64,000 nucleotides of DNA from Mauremys mutica (taxonomy: Eukaryota > Chordata > Testudines > Geoemydidae). The notes beneath the pieces were generated by a model. That model searched no databases. It worked only from the letters and a program-made list of their open reading frames with translations, and was not told the origin of the DNA. The DNA lies in the NCBI RefSeq assembly GCF_020497125.1, contig NC_059080.1:68678618-68742617 (forward strand), read 5' to 3'. The translations under genes were made by a program, and so were the position numbers. This document shows, one piece after another, positions 23,758-37,208 of this stretch (the stretch's first letter is position 1; every line of letters starts with the position of its first letter).

Positions 23758-24540
23758 CTGGTCTTTTGGGGGCACAGCTGGTCCTGGCCCTGATCCTAAT
23801 CTCTGTGCTACAACTCTCAACCAAGAGACAATTAAAATGCCATAAGCTAGTGATTTTATGAGGGGTGCCTCTGTCCATGAATGCTACAGAAAACATCTTT
23901 ATGTTAATGCCTTACTGAATACCAGCATTTAGAATGATCAATGGCATGCTGATTTACTTAATTAGTCCAGACAAATTCAAAGTACCACCCACATTTAACT
24001 CTAGTTGGAAGTTTAAAAATTTAAAAATTACCTGTAAGAGCAACAATGTGGTATGTATGCTCTTCAGCTGGTTAAAAAGATACAGGACATACTCCTTTGA
24101 GTTTTCACATCCCAATTCAATACCACACTTGTTGTGTGTGCACATGCGCTTGTTCATTCTCTCCCGCTCACACTAAATGTCAATGTTAATTTCTATACTG
24201 ATATATTTCCCTTCCCCCACTACACACTTGGACACAAGAGGTCAAAGGAATTGCAATGTTTTGGAGCCACCAATCTATCTCAATCTCCTGAGAACATGTC
24301 AAATTCACTCATCCTCATACAGTGGATAGCACAAATTCAGAGATCTCTCCAGTCCCCAAATATTTCTAACTTAGTTCTCTTTAGTTTAGTCAGAGTTTTC
24401 CTATTCAGAAAGTGCTAAAATGGCCAAGAATCAAGAAGAGCGTAAGACAGGGTAGCCAAGAGGCAGACCGCGAGCAAAATCCGGACCACCAGACACTTTT
24501 GAACAGACCCCAAAAATCATATTTACTTATCACTGTTATT

Positions 24541-24563
24541 TTTTATTATTATTATTATTATTT
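24541..24563 (+). repeat. (ATT)n microsatellite
   Basis: Uninterrupted run of ATT triplets in intron 1. Confidence 0.9.
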
Positions 24564-26424
24564 TCTCTAGAGTCTGGACCTTAACTATATCTTGACCAAG
24601 AAATTTGGACCTTGACAAAAAATAATGGTCTTGCTCTTACAGCAGGGGTAGTCAAACAATAGGCTCTTCTGATGGCAGGACATTCTAGGCTAGTTGAGTC
24701 TCTCATGCCAACCCTTTGAAGAGTCACATGATGAGTCTGAGGCTGTAAACCATCGCCACAGCAGCAAGGAACAAGTCTGCCAGCCAAGTATTTTTGCACC
24801 AGTTAGGCAACAGTAATGCACAAGCAAATTAGGGCTCCCTTATTTTTTCCTTTTTATTAGTCAATGCCTTTATTGCAGCTACAGATCATCTGGACACAGG
24901 TAAACAGTGGACGACAAACATAATAAATCAGTTAAGATGAAATAAACCCAAAGTTAAAATCTGCCATTTAAGCTAAATATATACTCCTGAAAGAACCATA
25001 AAGTGCAACTATTAAAGGGGTCAGATCACTGGAGAATGACTTTTCTATCCCAACGTATCCTTGCCATGATGTAGTAATTTATAACACAATAGAAAACAAT
25101 TCCAATTCTCCATTTAAATCCACATGAACTACTGGCAGGATGACTGGATCCTTCCAAGAAGAGCTACAGAGTTAAAGCCTATGGGAATTTTGCTTGAATA
25201 AAGATTACACCATCAGGCGCAAAAACGAATTCTTTAGGGAATCCGAAGCACAATGCTGCTTATTTCTAATTAGAGTGCCAACCATTCCGCTACCTTACAA
25301 TTTAAATTCTTGTGACAGTTATACTACAAACTTTTGCCAGGATACCAGATATTTTATTTCAAGTTAATATTTTTACAAAGCTCGAATGCCTGAAGCTAAA
25401 GACAGAAGTTTTACTTTTGCTGCTAACCCTCTGTCCAGTCCTGCAGGAGAAATGCTCAACAAACTTGTAAATCTTGGTTGAGACTGGCTGTGCTGCATAG
25501 AACTGTTCCTTCAAAGCAAGTAAGACCAGAATCTAGCTGCATAGTGATGCAAGGCAGAGCAGGATGAATCCATAAAGAATATGTTGCCACGACTGCTAGT
25601 AGCAGTTATATCCTGTTGGCAAGTTCTTCTTCACACTAGTTAAAGGCTGTTCACAACTCTTCAATTGCCTAAAATTCTCAGGCTCTTATCTCATCTCCTT
25701 GCCCACTAAAGTTGCCAGCCTCATGCACCATTAGTCTCCTTCTTTTAGTCCTCTTTTTCTGTTCCATCTCTAGGCATGCCGTCTACCACCATGGTTCATC
25801 AGCTCTACGCATTCAAAATTCTTTTCTTTCACAATGCTCACCAAATGTGGGCAAATCCAACCAAACCCTCAAAGATATAAGACAACATTTATCCTTCTTT
25901 GGGGCTTTCCAGTGTCCTCTCAGTGTTATTTCCTCCCTTTTGTCTTTTAGGTATTCAGTACTCTGGGACAGGGAATGAGAAAATAGGGGCTCGTATGCCA
26001 CCCAAGGACATTATTGTTGCCTAACAAATTGTTGCTTAACAAATGACAATCACTAGCTTTTCAGATTTGCCTGATTTGAAAAAAATGGATGAGTCAGGTG
26101 CAGTAGATTTATCTTGCTGCATCTCTTAAATTACATTGTTTACTACTCAGTAGCTGGAAGATTTAGTATGTGTAAAATGTTGCTAAGAAAAGCTGATTGC
26201 TAGCTTTTAGAATGTTTTAAAATAGTTATGTCACTTACTACTATATTAATCTTAACAGGGATAATAGCTTGCTGGCTGCATAAATTGGTTTAGTACATGC
26301 AGATCAATATATTTTCTTTGAACAATTTGGAAAGCTAAAGGATTTCTGCCTCAGACTTTTTACTGCGCAGCAAACCACATGATATACTATGTAGTAACTA
26401 AGAACAGTATTGTATTACCGTATG

Positions 26425-26660
26425 CTAGGAGACACAGTCATGGATCAGGATCCCACAGTGCTAGGCGTTGTACAAACAAAGAAAAAGAAGAAGATGGCCC
26501 CTACCTCAAGGAGCTTACAACCTAAGTATAAGACAAGTGACAACAGATGAATACAGATAGACAGGGCAGTATGAAGATAACAACATTACCTGCTGCATGG
26601 GGGAGTTGTGAGGATAAATACATTAAAAGATTGTGAGACTCCCATTACTATAGTATTAGC
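26425..26660 (+). repeat. MIR-like / amniote SINE fragments
   Basis: Segments GATCCCACAGTGCTAGGCG, AAGGAGCTTACAACC and AGTTGTGAGGATAAATAC resemble conserved SINE cores and 3' parts found throughout reptiles. Assignment to one family is uncertain. Confidence 0.5.
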
Positions 26661-26744
26661 AGCCATGTAAGTACCCAGGAGGGGTTAAAATGGTGTGCGA
26701 TATTGCTTATGAGCCCTTATTTGAATAAACACACTCACAGACCC

Positions 26745-27125
26745 ATAGATTTTAAGGTCAAAAGGAACCAATATGATCATCTAGTCTGACCACCTTCACA
26801 TTGCAGGCCACAGAACTCACCTACTCCTGAGATAGACCAACCTCTGGCTGAGTTACTGAAGTTCGCAAATCATGGTTTAAAGACTTCAAGTTACAGAGAA
26901 TTCACCATTTACACTAGTTTAAACATGTACATGCCACATGCTACAAAGGAAGACCAAATACCCCCAGGATCTTAGCCAATCTGACCTGGAGGGAAAATTC
27001 CATCCTGATCCCCAAAATGGTGATTGGTTAGACCCTGAGCATGTGGGCAAGACCCACCAGGCAAATACCTGGAAAAGAATGCTTTGTAGTAACTCAGAGC
27101 CCTCCCCATCTAGTGTCCAGTCTCT
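26745..27125 (-). repeat. CR1/L3-type LINE 3' fragment, minus strand
   Basis: Begins CATAGATTTTAAGGTCAAAAGG, then ATCTAGTCTGACC and, further on, AAAATTCCATCCTGACC-like text. These are parts of an old CR1-group 3' end in reverse orientation. Diverged, with no open coding sequence. Confidence 0.55.
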
Positions 27126-28078
27126 AGCAATTAGGGATTGCTGAAAAGATTAGGGAAAGACACCTCTGTTTACAAATGTTTCCAAGATATTTAAACAGCC
27201 CCATTTTAATTAATCTGGCTATTTTGTATGTTATCACTAATGACTTAATCCTACCAGTTTTCCATAGCCTCTAGGAAAGGCAAGATCTGAATTTCCAGTG
27301 TAAACAAAAACCTCACATCTTTCAAGACTTCATATGCATCACAATAAACCAGAGGCAAAAGTCTCTCACCTCCCCTCACTTCTCTGCAGATCCCCTTTAA
27401 TTAGACCCAAAAAAGGTGTTACCTGGTTCAAAATCCAGCCAGAACTGAAGACCCCCATTTCAACTCTCTACACCACCCAACGAAGACTAAGTAAATTGGT
27501 ATGTCTGGCTAACCTACCCCAGAAGCGACCATGTGAATGCTCACTAGGAAATACTTGTGATTTAATGAAAAATTAATCACTTGAAATCTAACTATATTTT
27601 GACTCTTACCAGGTTATAGTCCTGATAGTGACCAGGCACAGGCCAGGATCAAAAAATCTGGCAACCACACCATTCCCTTGAAAGTCAATGGAGCCCAACT
27701 ATATACATGATGGAACTACTGAAGCACCATAGCCTCATTCAGTCAGGAAGTCTGACACAGTGATCACAAAAATAATAAATTGTGTTATTTTTCATCTTTT
27801 CCCCTTAATCTCTAGGACTTTTGGTGGGGGGCAGGAAATCACAAAGTTCATGCAAGTGTCACAGCCAGTGATGAAGATTTTGGGGATAACTTATCTAACC
27901 TCTCTTTACCACATTCCACACCCACATTGAGATGGGTGGGTGGCGGGGTCAGAGATTCTGTTAGCGAAGGAGAAATTCACAACTATCCAGTCTGTTGCCT
28001 CTGATGGGATTCCAAGAAGATGCTGATAGCAAGTGGGGCCAGGTTGAGGTTTCAGTCTTGATGATATGTGGGGCATGG

Positions 28079-29040
28079 CTTGGTCTACACTAAAGAATTA
28101 GGACAACATAAGGCAGCTTATGTCGACCTAATTATGTCAGTATCTAGACCAGTGCTTCTCAAAGCCGGTCCGCCGCTTAAGCAGGGAAAGCCCCTGGCAG
28201 TCCGGGACAGTGTTTACCTGCCGCATCCGCAGGTTCGGCCAATTACAGCTCCCACTGGCTGTGGTTTGCCGCTCCAGGCCAATGGGGGCTGCGGGAAGGG
28301 CACCCAGCACATCCCTCGGCCCACACCGCTTCCCACAGCCCCCATTGGCCTGGGGCCGGCGAAGCCAGTGGGAGCCGCGATTGGCCAAACCTGCGGACTC
28401 GGCAGGTAAACAAACCATCCCATACCACCAGGGGCTTTCCCTGCACAAGCAGCGGACCAGCTTTGAGAAGCACTGATCTAGACTACAGCCTTGCTCCCAC
28501 CAATTTAAGTGCCCTACAACACCGACACAGTAACTCCACCTCCATGAGAGGCATAGGGCTTATGTTGGTGTAGTTAGGGAGACACAGTGTCAGTGTACAT
28601 ATTGAGTCCCTAACATCGGCAGTTGGCTGGAGCCCTGAAACTGACAAGAAAGCCAGCTCCACAGGTGGGCTGCTTCTGGGTCTCCGCTCCAAGCCCAGCT
28701 GCTACCCAGGGTTCCAGCTGAGGCTAACACCTGGGCTCTGCACTGGGAGCCCTGCTGCACACCAGGGTCCTGGCTCCCCACCAGGAGCACAGCTGCTGAC
28801 TGGACTTCAGGCCTGGATCTCCCAACCTGAGGTGCAGCTGAGCTCCCGACAGAGAGCTGCGAGCCCTGGCTCTCAGCCCCCCACACTGCTCCCATGAGTC
28901 AGTGGAAGCGCTCCTGGTGAGGACATGCACCACTGACAGAAGGAGGGTAATGTGGACATCAGCCCCCACAGTAATTACTGAGGTGGCTGTAAGTCAACCT
29001 AACAAAGGTTTACTTAAGATTGTTGTGTAAACCTGCCCTT
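28079..29040. mobile_element. Non-autonomous TIR element of the 'GGTCTACAC' type
   Basis: The left end CTTGGTCTACACTAAA and the right end GTTGTGTAAACCTGCCC are imperfect inverted repeats, and the left end is like that of the larger copy at 60127. It contains a nested hAT MITE (28150-28475). The exact ends and target duplication are unclear. Confidence 0.5.
28150..28475. mobile_element. hAT-type MITE with perfect 8-bp target duplication
   Basis: TIRs CAGTGCTTCTCAAAG and CTTTGAGAAGCACTG. ATCTAGAC is repeated at 28142-28149 and 28476-28483. Several overlapping short open frames on both strands are side effects of GC content. Confidence 0.92.
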
Positions 29041-29344
29041 ATGCTATATTAAAACCAAACCAAGACAAAATGAGGAGTGAGGATTCTCTCCAGTAAGAAT
29101 TAAGAAATGCTAGTATCTTTCTTTCCTAAGACTGCTGGTTGACTTAGTAATATTGTGAAGATCCTTGCAGTTAAATAAGCTAGGATTTTTTTAAAAATAA
29201 AAAGCTTAATCTAACTGGCGCTTGTAACATTTAGACCATTCACAAGTTATCATACAAGCATAAATGGCTTCTAGTAACTATATACTGCTGCATGCCAACA
29301 TGTTAAATCATCCTGTGACTAGTTTTTAGAGAATGTGCATTCAG

Positions 29345-29492
29345 AAAGAAGTGTTGTTGTAGCCATGTTGGTCCCCGGATATTAGCATGATAAGGTGGAT
29401 GAGGTAATATCTTTGTATACCTCGTGTGTATCTCACCAACAGAAGTTGGTCCAATGAAAGGTATTACCTCACCCACCTTGTCTCATGTAGAA
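29345..29492. repeat. Fold-back repeat fragment (GTAGCCATGTTGGTC type)
   Basis: Contains GTTGTAGCCATGTTGGTCC, then CACCAACAGAAGTTGGTCC. Related copies lie at 34950, 41270 and 63797. Family not identified; it resembles the 44076 family in having fold-back segments. Confidence 0.5.
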
Positions 29493-29633
29493 ACAAGTTA
29501 TTTCTAACCTGTATTATGAACAGACCAAAAAAAGGCACATTTTAAAAAGTGGAACAAATTTTTGGAAGCTACCCTTTCTGGTTACATGCAAACTTTCCTT
29601 AATAAGGATCCCTCTGGACACAGACTATACACA

Positions 29634-29726
29634 TGCATCTGACGAAGTGGGTATTCACCGACGAAAGCTCATGCTCCAATACGTCTGTTAGTCTATAAGG
29701 TGCCACAAGACTCTTTGCTGCTTTTA
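29634..29726. mobile_element. Truncated fold-back repeat with 13-bp direct repeats
   Basis: GTGGGTATTCACCGACGAAAG, then CTCATGCTCCAATACGTC match the right arm of the elements at 37209 and 44076. CAGACTATACACA flanks it at 29621-29633 and 29727-29739. The conserved 3' tail is absent in this copy. Confidence 0.65.
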
Positions 29727-30519
29727 CAGACTATACACAGTGATCATCACAAGGGGGGTGGAGTGGGGATTTCTTGTTTTTTTTAAAAACAATATTCAAT
29801 AGATCAGGTTTATAAATGAAAGTGGTCATATAAGGTTAACTTTGGAGTCATGATTTGATTATCTTGACTGCATGCCTCTCCTTTTGGAGAGTTTATTTTC
29901 ACTCCAATGTACCACAATGTTCAGTGGTGACTAATCTGCTTTTTAAGTGATAAAAATGAAGACATCCAATAGTGGAGCTGTCTCCACCAAACCTGTTACT
30001 GAAATTCTACATAGTCTTGCAAAAAATCAGCATAAAAATGTATTAACCCAGATACAATTAAACTCACCCATCCTTCCAGTGATAAAAACTGAGGGTACCT
30101 TACTTGCTCAGGAAAATAAAAAGTGAAATAACTTGCCACAAGCAAGTTGGTTTTGATAGTTAGTTTATTATTGCGAGCAGGAAGATTATTAAATGTACCA
30201 AAAAAAGACTCCATTCTTGGGAAACCATTACTATAATTTCTAGGTAGAAGACACAAGGTTAAGAATGCACTGAATTTTTTCTTAAGACCCTTTCTCTCCT
30301 CCATTCCTCAATTCAGGTACAATTGGAGATTCCTCCTCACGTATCCCTGAGGGATTATAGCAGGCCATTCTTTATTACAGAGATGTAAAAGGGTTTGCAA
30401 AAAGGTGGGCCTTGCACCATGCTCCTGGTCAGGCTTACAACCATTACAATGGAATTCTTTAGGAAAGTGCCCTCTGCTAAGAATGCTCTGCCCTCTCTTC
30501 CCCATCAGATGGAGTTTTT

Positions 30520-30815
30520 CAGTGGTTCTCAAACTGTGGGTCGGGACCCCAAAGTGGGTCTCAACACCGCTTTAATGGGGTCATCAGGGCTGGCATTACA
30601 CTTACTGGGGCCCAGGGCCAAAGTCTAAGCCCCACTGCCCTGGGCGGCGGGGCTCAGGCTTCAGGCCCCTCGCCCTGGGTGGAAGCCCTTGGGCTTCAGT
30701 TTTGGCCTCCCCGCCTGAGCTAGTGGGGTTTGGGAGGGCTCAGGCTTCGATTCCCCCCTCCTGAGGTTGTTTAGTAATTTTTGTTGTCAGAAGGGGGGCG
30801 CAGTGCAGTGAAGTT
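30520..30815. repeat. Degenerate hAT-like element (approximate)
   Basis: Starts CAGTGGTTCTCAAACTGTGG, a typical hAT terminus, followed by GC-rich internal sequence. The right end is eroded and no target duplication could be matched. Confidence 0.5.
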
Positions 30816-32113
30816 TAAATACTCCAACAGTTCTCAAAGCAAGGGAGCCAAGTACATCCACAATAAAATAGGGAACCCCCAGAATGGGCACAGAATTCAT
30901 GTGATGAACTCGGGGGGGGGGGACCTCTCTCTTGCTCAGAAAGTACCATTATTCAAATTGAAGTTTCCACATATTTTTCTTCATCCCCAACTAGATTAAA
31001 ATGCAGTAATCTAATCTGGCAATAGTAAAAAGCATGACCATAGTGGCTAAAGCCTTCTCTGACTAGTTAAATCTCTCATGGCACCATTGTGTAAAAACAG
31101 GAAAAGCAACAAGACCAATCAGACCCCCAAACTGTATACTTCCCTCAGGGGACAAGGCTGATGTTCCTTCTAGTTCCTCAAAGCAGGAGTTCAAGTCTGA
31201 GGCAGCTATTTTGCTCTGGTTCTAAAACCTTTGAGACATATGAACTAAACTGGTTAGAGAAAGGCAAATCGTTTTCATCCTAGGTGATTTCCTCCCCTCC
31301 ACTAACAGAGACGCTGGCCACAGCCCTGATTGTGGCTGCTGAAAAGAAAAGGCAAGCTATTTGCGCTGTGTAGTAGATCCAACCATTATTGTATTGTATA
31401 AAGGACCAATCAGTATTGTTTACCCAGATGTGCCAAGGACTGCACAAACACTCAGGAACACATGGTTTCTGAAAAGCTAGGCTCCTCCAGTATATTGGTG
31501 GCACTGGAATACATGATATCTCAACTGCTCTAAGCAGTCAAAAATTAATGAGAGCAGGAGATGGGTATAAGTCTTGTGGCAAGGAACTACTCCTCACAAT
31601 GTTGTAAACTGTCTATAAGAAATAATCAAAACCAACTTTGAGCTGCAGTTGTAAGAGAAGCACTGTCATGCATGCAATCAGCAGCACTATATGGCCAACT
31701 GTATCAAAGGCTTCTAAAAGGTCCTGAAGTATAAGCATGAAAGTTTGTTTTGTTCATAACCATAAGAAAGTTCTTAATCCATATCAGATGCATCAATGCA
31801 GTGTCCTAGACCTTCCACTGTAGGTACTTGCAAGCATAACAAAACCAAGATTTTTATTTAGGAGTGTTTTCTATGTACACTAAGACTTTTTATACCTCTG
31901 CTTTGTAAAGTAAAAATCTGCTTTGCTATTATGTGAAAATGTCATCTGAAACATCCATAATTGAAGAACAGGGCAGGACAGGCATGCATTGATACAGAAA
32001 GCTAGCACAGGACTTATTTGTATTATCACATTACTGCCTTGGTTACAAGGCTACTAACTTCATTCACAACAAAATGCACATATCTTTCTTTATACCACAC
32101 CGCAACCCATATA

Positions 32114-33049
32114 CCGTATTGTCCCGAGTATAGGCCGCACTTTTTTCCCCTAATTTAAGTCTTTAAACTAGGGGTGCGGCCTATAAGCGGGATCTTGCCA
32201 AAAAAACCAATAAAAATACTTTCAATCCCAGCCGCGGCGGGGAATCAGAGCACTCTGGGCTGCCCGCCGCGGCGGGCAGGCCGGAGCCCTCTGATTCCCC
32301 GCCGCGGCCGGGATTTAAAGAGCTCTGGGCTCCCCGCCGCAGCGGGCAGCCTAGAGCCCTCTGAGTCCCGGCCGCAGCTGGGATTGAAAGCGCTCTGGGC
32401 TCCCCGCCGCGGCTGGGATTTAAAGGGCTCTGGGCTCCCCGCCGCGGGGGGCAGCCCAGAGCGCTCTGATTCCCCGCCGCGGCTGGGATTGAAAGCGCTC
32501 TGGGCTCCCCGCTGCGGCGGGCAGCCCAGAGCACTCTGAGTCCCGGCCGCGGCTGAGATTTAAAGGGCTCTGGGCTCCCCGCCGCGGCAGACAGCCCAGA
32601 GCCCTCTGAGTCCCCGCCGCGGCTGGGATTGAAGGGGCTCTGGGCTCCCCGCCGCGGCGGGCAGCCCGGAGCCCTCTGATTCCCCGCCGCGGCTGGGATT
32701 GAAAGCGCTCTGGGCTCCCCGCCGCGGCTGGGATTTAAAGGGCTCTGGGCTCCCCGCCGCGGCGGGCAGCCCTGAGCGCTCTGAGTCCCGGCCGCGGCTG
32801 AGATTTAAAGGGCTCTGGGCTCCCCGCTGCGGCAGACAGCCCAGAGCCCTCTGAGTCCCGGCCCCGGCTGGGATTTAAAGGGCTCTGGGCTCCCCGCCGC
32901 GGCAGACAGCCCAGAGCCCTCTGAGTCCCGGCCGCGGCTGAGATTTTCTTTAAGTTAAAAAAAGTTAAAAATTTAATTTTTTTAAAATAGCACCAAACGT
33001 TAAGGGTGCGGCTTATAATCAGGAGCGGCCTATACTCGGAACAATACGG
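32114..33049. mobile_element. TA-flanked TIR element filled by a GC-rich minisatellite
   Basis: Ends CCGTATTGTCCCGAGTATAG and, as complement, CCGTATTGTTCCGAGTATAG, each bordered by TA (32112-32113 and 33050-33051). The TA duplication fits Tc1/mariner-like integration. About 720 bp of the interior is tandem repeat; no transposase is present. Confidence 0.8.
32222..32945. repeat. 35/70-bp GC-rich minisatellite
   Basis: The word CTCTGGGCTCCCCGC recurs at spacings of 70, 35, 70, 70, 70, 70, 35, 70 and 70 bp from about 32323, so a 35-bp subunit is arranged mostly as 70-bp dimers. Units contain inverted words GGGCTCTGGGC and GCCCAGAGCCC. Open frames of about 120 codons on both strands follow from the repeat. 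Confidence 0.88.
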
Positions 33050-34949
33050 TAGTACAAATTAATTCTTTCAAGAATGATTAAGATTGCCCAATATTTCCCA
33101 TTGTAAGGACACTCTTTTCAGTTGCTTATAAACTTCGCCAACTTTAATAGTTGGAGCTGAAATTTTCCATGCCGGAGTCTGCCTAAGGCTGATTTATTTA
33201 TTATTAATTATTATTATTTCAGCCACTTCCAAGAATGAGGCTTAGCAAAAATACATTGTTTTGCCCATGTTATTTTTTTTTTTAAATTGAGACCTTTTCT
33301 TTTAAATGCTCTGGCACCCCCATGCTTGATAGCAGGGGCTCTCCATATCTTCAGGGCCAAAAATTTCAAGTTCCTACTCCCCCTGTAGAAAAAAATAATG
33401 TGATCAGGTAATTAAAAATTCCGTCATAATGCATATGAATGCAGAAGCATATGCATGGGCAATCTTACTTCTGGCATTTCTTAATTTTTGAGTTCTTGAT
33501 TTTGAAATTATGGTGTTCTGTTAACAGTTTTTGTGTGTGTAATATGTAATTAGTGGGATAAGCATTACTATATATAATTTGCACAAAAAATGAACAAATC
33601 AGAATATACAAACTAAGATTAGAAGATTTCCCATATTTGTCCATGATATTTTCAACATATCTAAAGAATATACTGTATAGTCTTTATTACATATGTAGCA
33701 TTTTAGTACTGTGGATTACTATTCAGCACAGTAATCCATTTTTATACAACATACTTAATTTGAGGTTATGAAAATCTGCCTATATATACACACACCAGCA
33801 CATACATACACACTAGAGATGAATTCATGTGGCAAATATATTTTATATTGAATCAACATGTGGATATAGCTAATAGTCCCAGTCTGGAAAACATCTGTGT
33901 ATCTTAATTTATTAAAATTCAATAGACTCCTCACATGTGTGTTTTCAGGTCTGAGTCCTAATATACAAATCTTGGCAATAATTTTAGTGTGTAATCTACA
34001 CAGACTGTTCAAGAATCCAGGAGATTTACAGCTTTACCGTCTCCACCCACCCCCTCCCAAAAAAACACATTTCAGTTAGCCTTTCAACAGATCTCAGTGT
34101 GTAATCAAGTTAGTAGTAGATTTTTTAAATTTTTGTAACAGTTTCAACCGGTAGAGGGTGTGCTTGAACATGCAAGGGAATCCGAATATATCCAGCTAGG
34201 TTTCACACACTGAAAACATTATTGATATTTCCATAAGATAAGTCTGAAAGTTATTTCTGTAATAAGATTCTCTCCTCATCTTGTAATGTTCGAGCTTTCA
34301 ATAAACAAATACATAAAAAGGGTTTACTCTTCCATGCTACATTCCACCTCAAAGCCAAAAGAAAAAATTATTCTACATTTTGCTTGTTAGTTCAGAATTG
34401 GTTTATGGTCAACATAGGCTGTCTAATCTACATGTCATTTTAAAGTAGTTATCCTGGCAATGCCTGCTATGAAGTTATTTCAAATTAAAGTTTTATGACT
34501 GTTTGGGGTGAGGGATGTCTAATGCAATGCAAAAAACAGCAACCCTTTAAAGACTACTTACAGAGATGATTAATCGGTTTTATCCTTTTCTTTTCCAGGA
34601 TATGTGACCTTTGATATTGAATTCTACTATTACTTACTCAGTTTAGTATACCAAGTTAACAGAAAATTCTTTGATGGTTGCCTTCGGTTTTCCCCCAATG
34701 AATAATAAAGGGGCCTGTGTTATGCATGTTTGTGATTAAGCAATCAAAACTGTCTAGACAACCCTAAATAAGATTCCCAAAAAGAAAAAGCTTCCACTGG
34801 GACTCTCTTTTTATCAAATTGCTGTATACTATTTTATCAGTGTTAAAGACTGGATGGCTCATGGAACTGTTAAGATACTGAGAACCTTTCACCTCTAGTT
34901 ACACAAGTTCAAATCTAACCCAAGCCAGCCCCCGACCACAGGCCTGTGT

Positions 34950-35075
34950 ATATGTTGTTGTAGCCATGTTGGTCCCAAGATATCAGAGACACAAGGTAGG
35001 TGGAAATATCTTCACTGGACTGTTCAGAAGTTGGTCCAATAAAAGATATTACCTGTGCACCTTGTCTCTTGCTAG
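34950..35075. repeat. Fold-back repeat fragment (GTAGCCATGTTGGTC type)
   Basis: GTTGTAGCCATGTTGGTCCC, then GAAGTTGGTCCAATAAAAG, then ACCTTGTCTC. Same family as 29345 and 41270. Confidence 0.5.
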
Positions 35076-36332
35076 GCAAGACATCCAAGTAATCAAAAAA
35101 ACAACTGAATCTGGTTCATATTTACTTTATCCTTGGCCAGTTTACAGACTTATCAAATAAATTACTTTTCCACATTCTAGTTGGTGTCTGCATTATGTTT
35201 GACTGTATGTTCTATATTGGTCCCCCTCTCCACAAATACACATACCAGATGCAAAGCATGATATATCTGTTTTACAACAGTTGTTGAACTGCTGACCGTG
35301 ACCAAATCTCAGGACTTTAGCTGTATGCTAAAACCTTTGTAGATTGTTGAGACATTACCTATTTTACCTGTTGTCACTGACAAACGGTAGGAACAGCAAT
35401 ATTTCTGCATATACCCCTACGTGAGATTGACTATTATTTTGAAGCCTTATGTAATTCTCTTTTGTTGTACTGACATGAATTTATCTCATCACCTAGCTGA
35501 GGTATAACATGATGTAACATGTAGGCAACCACACGTACCGATTACTATAATCTCCACCAGTCTAAGTGAGAAAAGTCATATTTTTATAGCTCTGGAATAC
35601 CTTAGTAATGGATGCAACAGAGAAAAACAAAATAGAATGGCGGGGGGGGGGGGAAGCAGCTTTTGTAACATCTTACTATGGCAGTTTTAACCTGTCCGTT
35701 GTGCAGATCCAAACTGTTCTTATTAGCAGATGCTCATTTTACACCCAAGTTTACTATGTACTGAACACCTGCTTTCCCTATTTCTCACTATCTTGCCATC
35801 AGAAATGCTAAATCTTGGAACTTGCAAATTTTATACACACAGGAATTCAATTATTTAATCATCTTGATCTCCGGTTTGGGCTGTTCCTCATTTTCTGTGT
35901 CTTCAAAGTACATTTGGTAGTTCTACAGGTATGCAGCTGTATTTTGATCACCAGTATATGCACCAGATTCTCCCATTCCTCAAATCACACACAGTGTTGC
36001 TATATACATCTGCTTACTGCTTGTGCGTAGTCACTACACAAAATTCACAGGAAACCTTTTTGGAGGGGTCAGAGGAATACTCATGAGAACATTCTTTTTC
36101 TTTGCTATCAACCTGCTTTCTCCAAGATTACAAGAGGAATTAATTGCTTGGATTTATTTTTGAAGAGCAGCCCAGGAATACAAAGTCTGTTTAAGGGGTA
36201 ACAGAACAGTAGGACAATAAACATACGATACGAGAGTACATCCTGGGGCCTCAAACTTGAAAGTGGCTCATTAACAAGTTAAGAATTTCATCTCAAATTA
36301 TTTCCAAAACCACATCAGAGATGCCATTAGGC

Positions 36333-36626
36333 CAGGGCCGCCCAGAGGATTCAGGGGGCCTAGGGCCCTCCGCCGCCAAATTGCCGCCGAAGACCCGGTA
36401 CTTCAGCAGCGGGTCCCAGGGCGGAAGGACCCCCCGCCGCCGAATTGCCGCTGAAGACCCAGAGCGGAAGAAGCTCCAGGGGCCCGGGCCCCGCGAGAGC
36501 TTTCCAGGGCCCCCAGAGTGAGTGAAGGACCCTGCTCCAGGCACCCCAGAAAACTCTTGTGGAGGCCCCTGTGGGGCCCAGGGCAAATTGCCCCACTTCC
36601 CCCCCGCCCACCCCCGGGCAGCCCTG
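36333..36626. mobile_element. hAT-type MITE with perfect 8-bp target duplication
   Basis: TIRs CAGGGCCGCCCAGAGG and GGGCAGCCCTG. CATTAGGC is repeated at 36325-36332 and 36627-36634. It shares its ends with the element at 57178. Confidence 0.9.
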
Positions 36627-37208
36627 CATTAGGCTTGCTAAGTTATTGATTTACGTAGAACAGCTCCTTCTGCATTTACACACTTGCTACTCAAGACATT
36701 AATGGCTACTGTGAACAAAAGCCAAAGGCCTGATCCTGAAACATACCAAGCATCCACAACTTCCACCAAAATGAAAGTGTTGAGGATAATCCATATCTAT
36801 CAAGATAAGTAGAGCCCTGTGTGGATACAAGATTTGTATCTACATCCAATCCGCAAACGTCTGTGGATAGCCGCAGATTTGCAAGGCTCTAAAGATGCAA
36901 AACAAAGGTACTCATTAACTATAATTCACTATTCTGATACACACTTGGGGTCTTTCTTTTGCACTTCATTTAAAAAAAAAAAGTATTGTATACCCAATTC
37001 CAGCCAAGATAAATCCTTGTCTTCTTCCTTCCCGTATTTCACCCCCACCAGCTCATCATCTGTTAAGTTAACTCTGTACATAAATATATTGCTACCTTTG
37101 AGAAAAGAAAAGTTACTGAGAAGAGTCATGGTTGACCTTCAATCTTGTGCTGCAGTTTCTCCACCAGTGTTCTATTTCTCACAGCAGAAGACAGTCAGTG
37201 ATTGAATG

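Noticed and set aside
23410..23896. Repeat-containing proteins of 120-127 aa on both strands
   Set aside because: A 33-bp minisatellite keeps all frames open; no independent coding signal.
32174..32539. 121- and 117-codon frames on opposite strands
   Set aside because: Produced by a 35/70-bp tandem repeat inside a DNA transposon.
23533..33049. CRISPR-like arrays in the two tandem-repeat regions
   Set aside because: Units are contiguous without unique spacers, and the genome is vertebrate.
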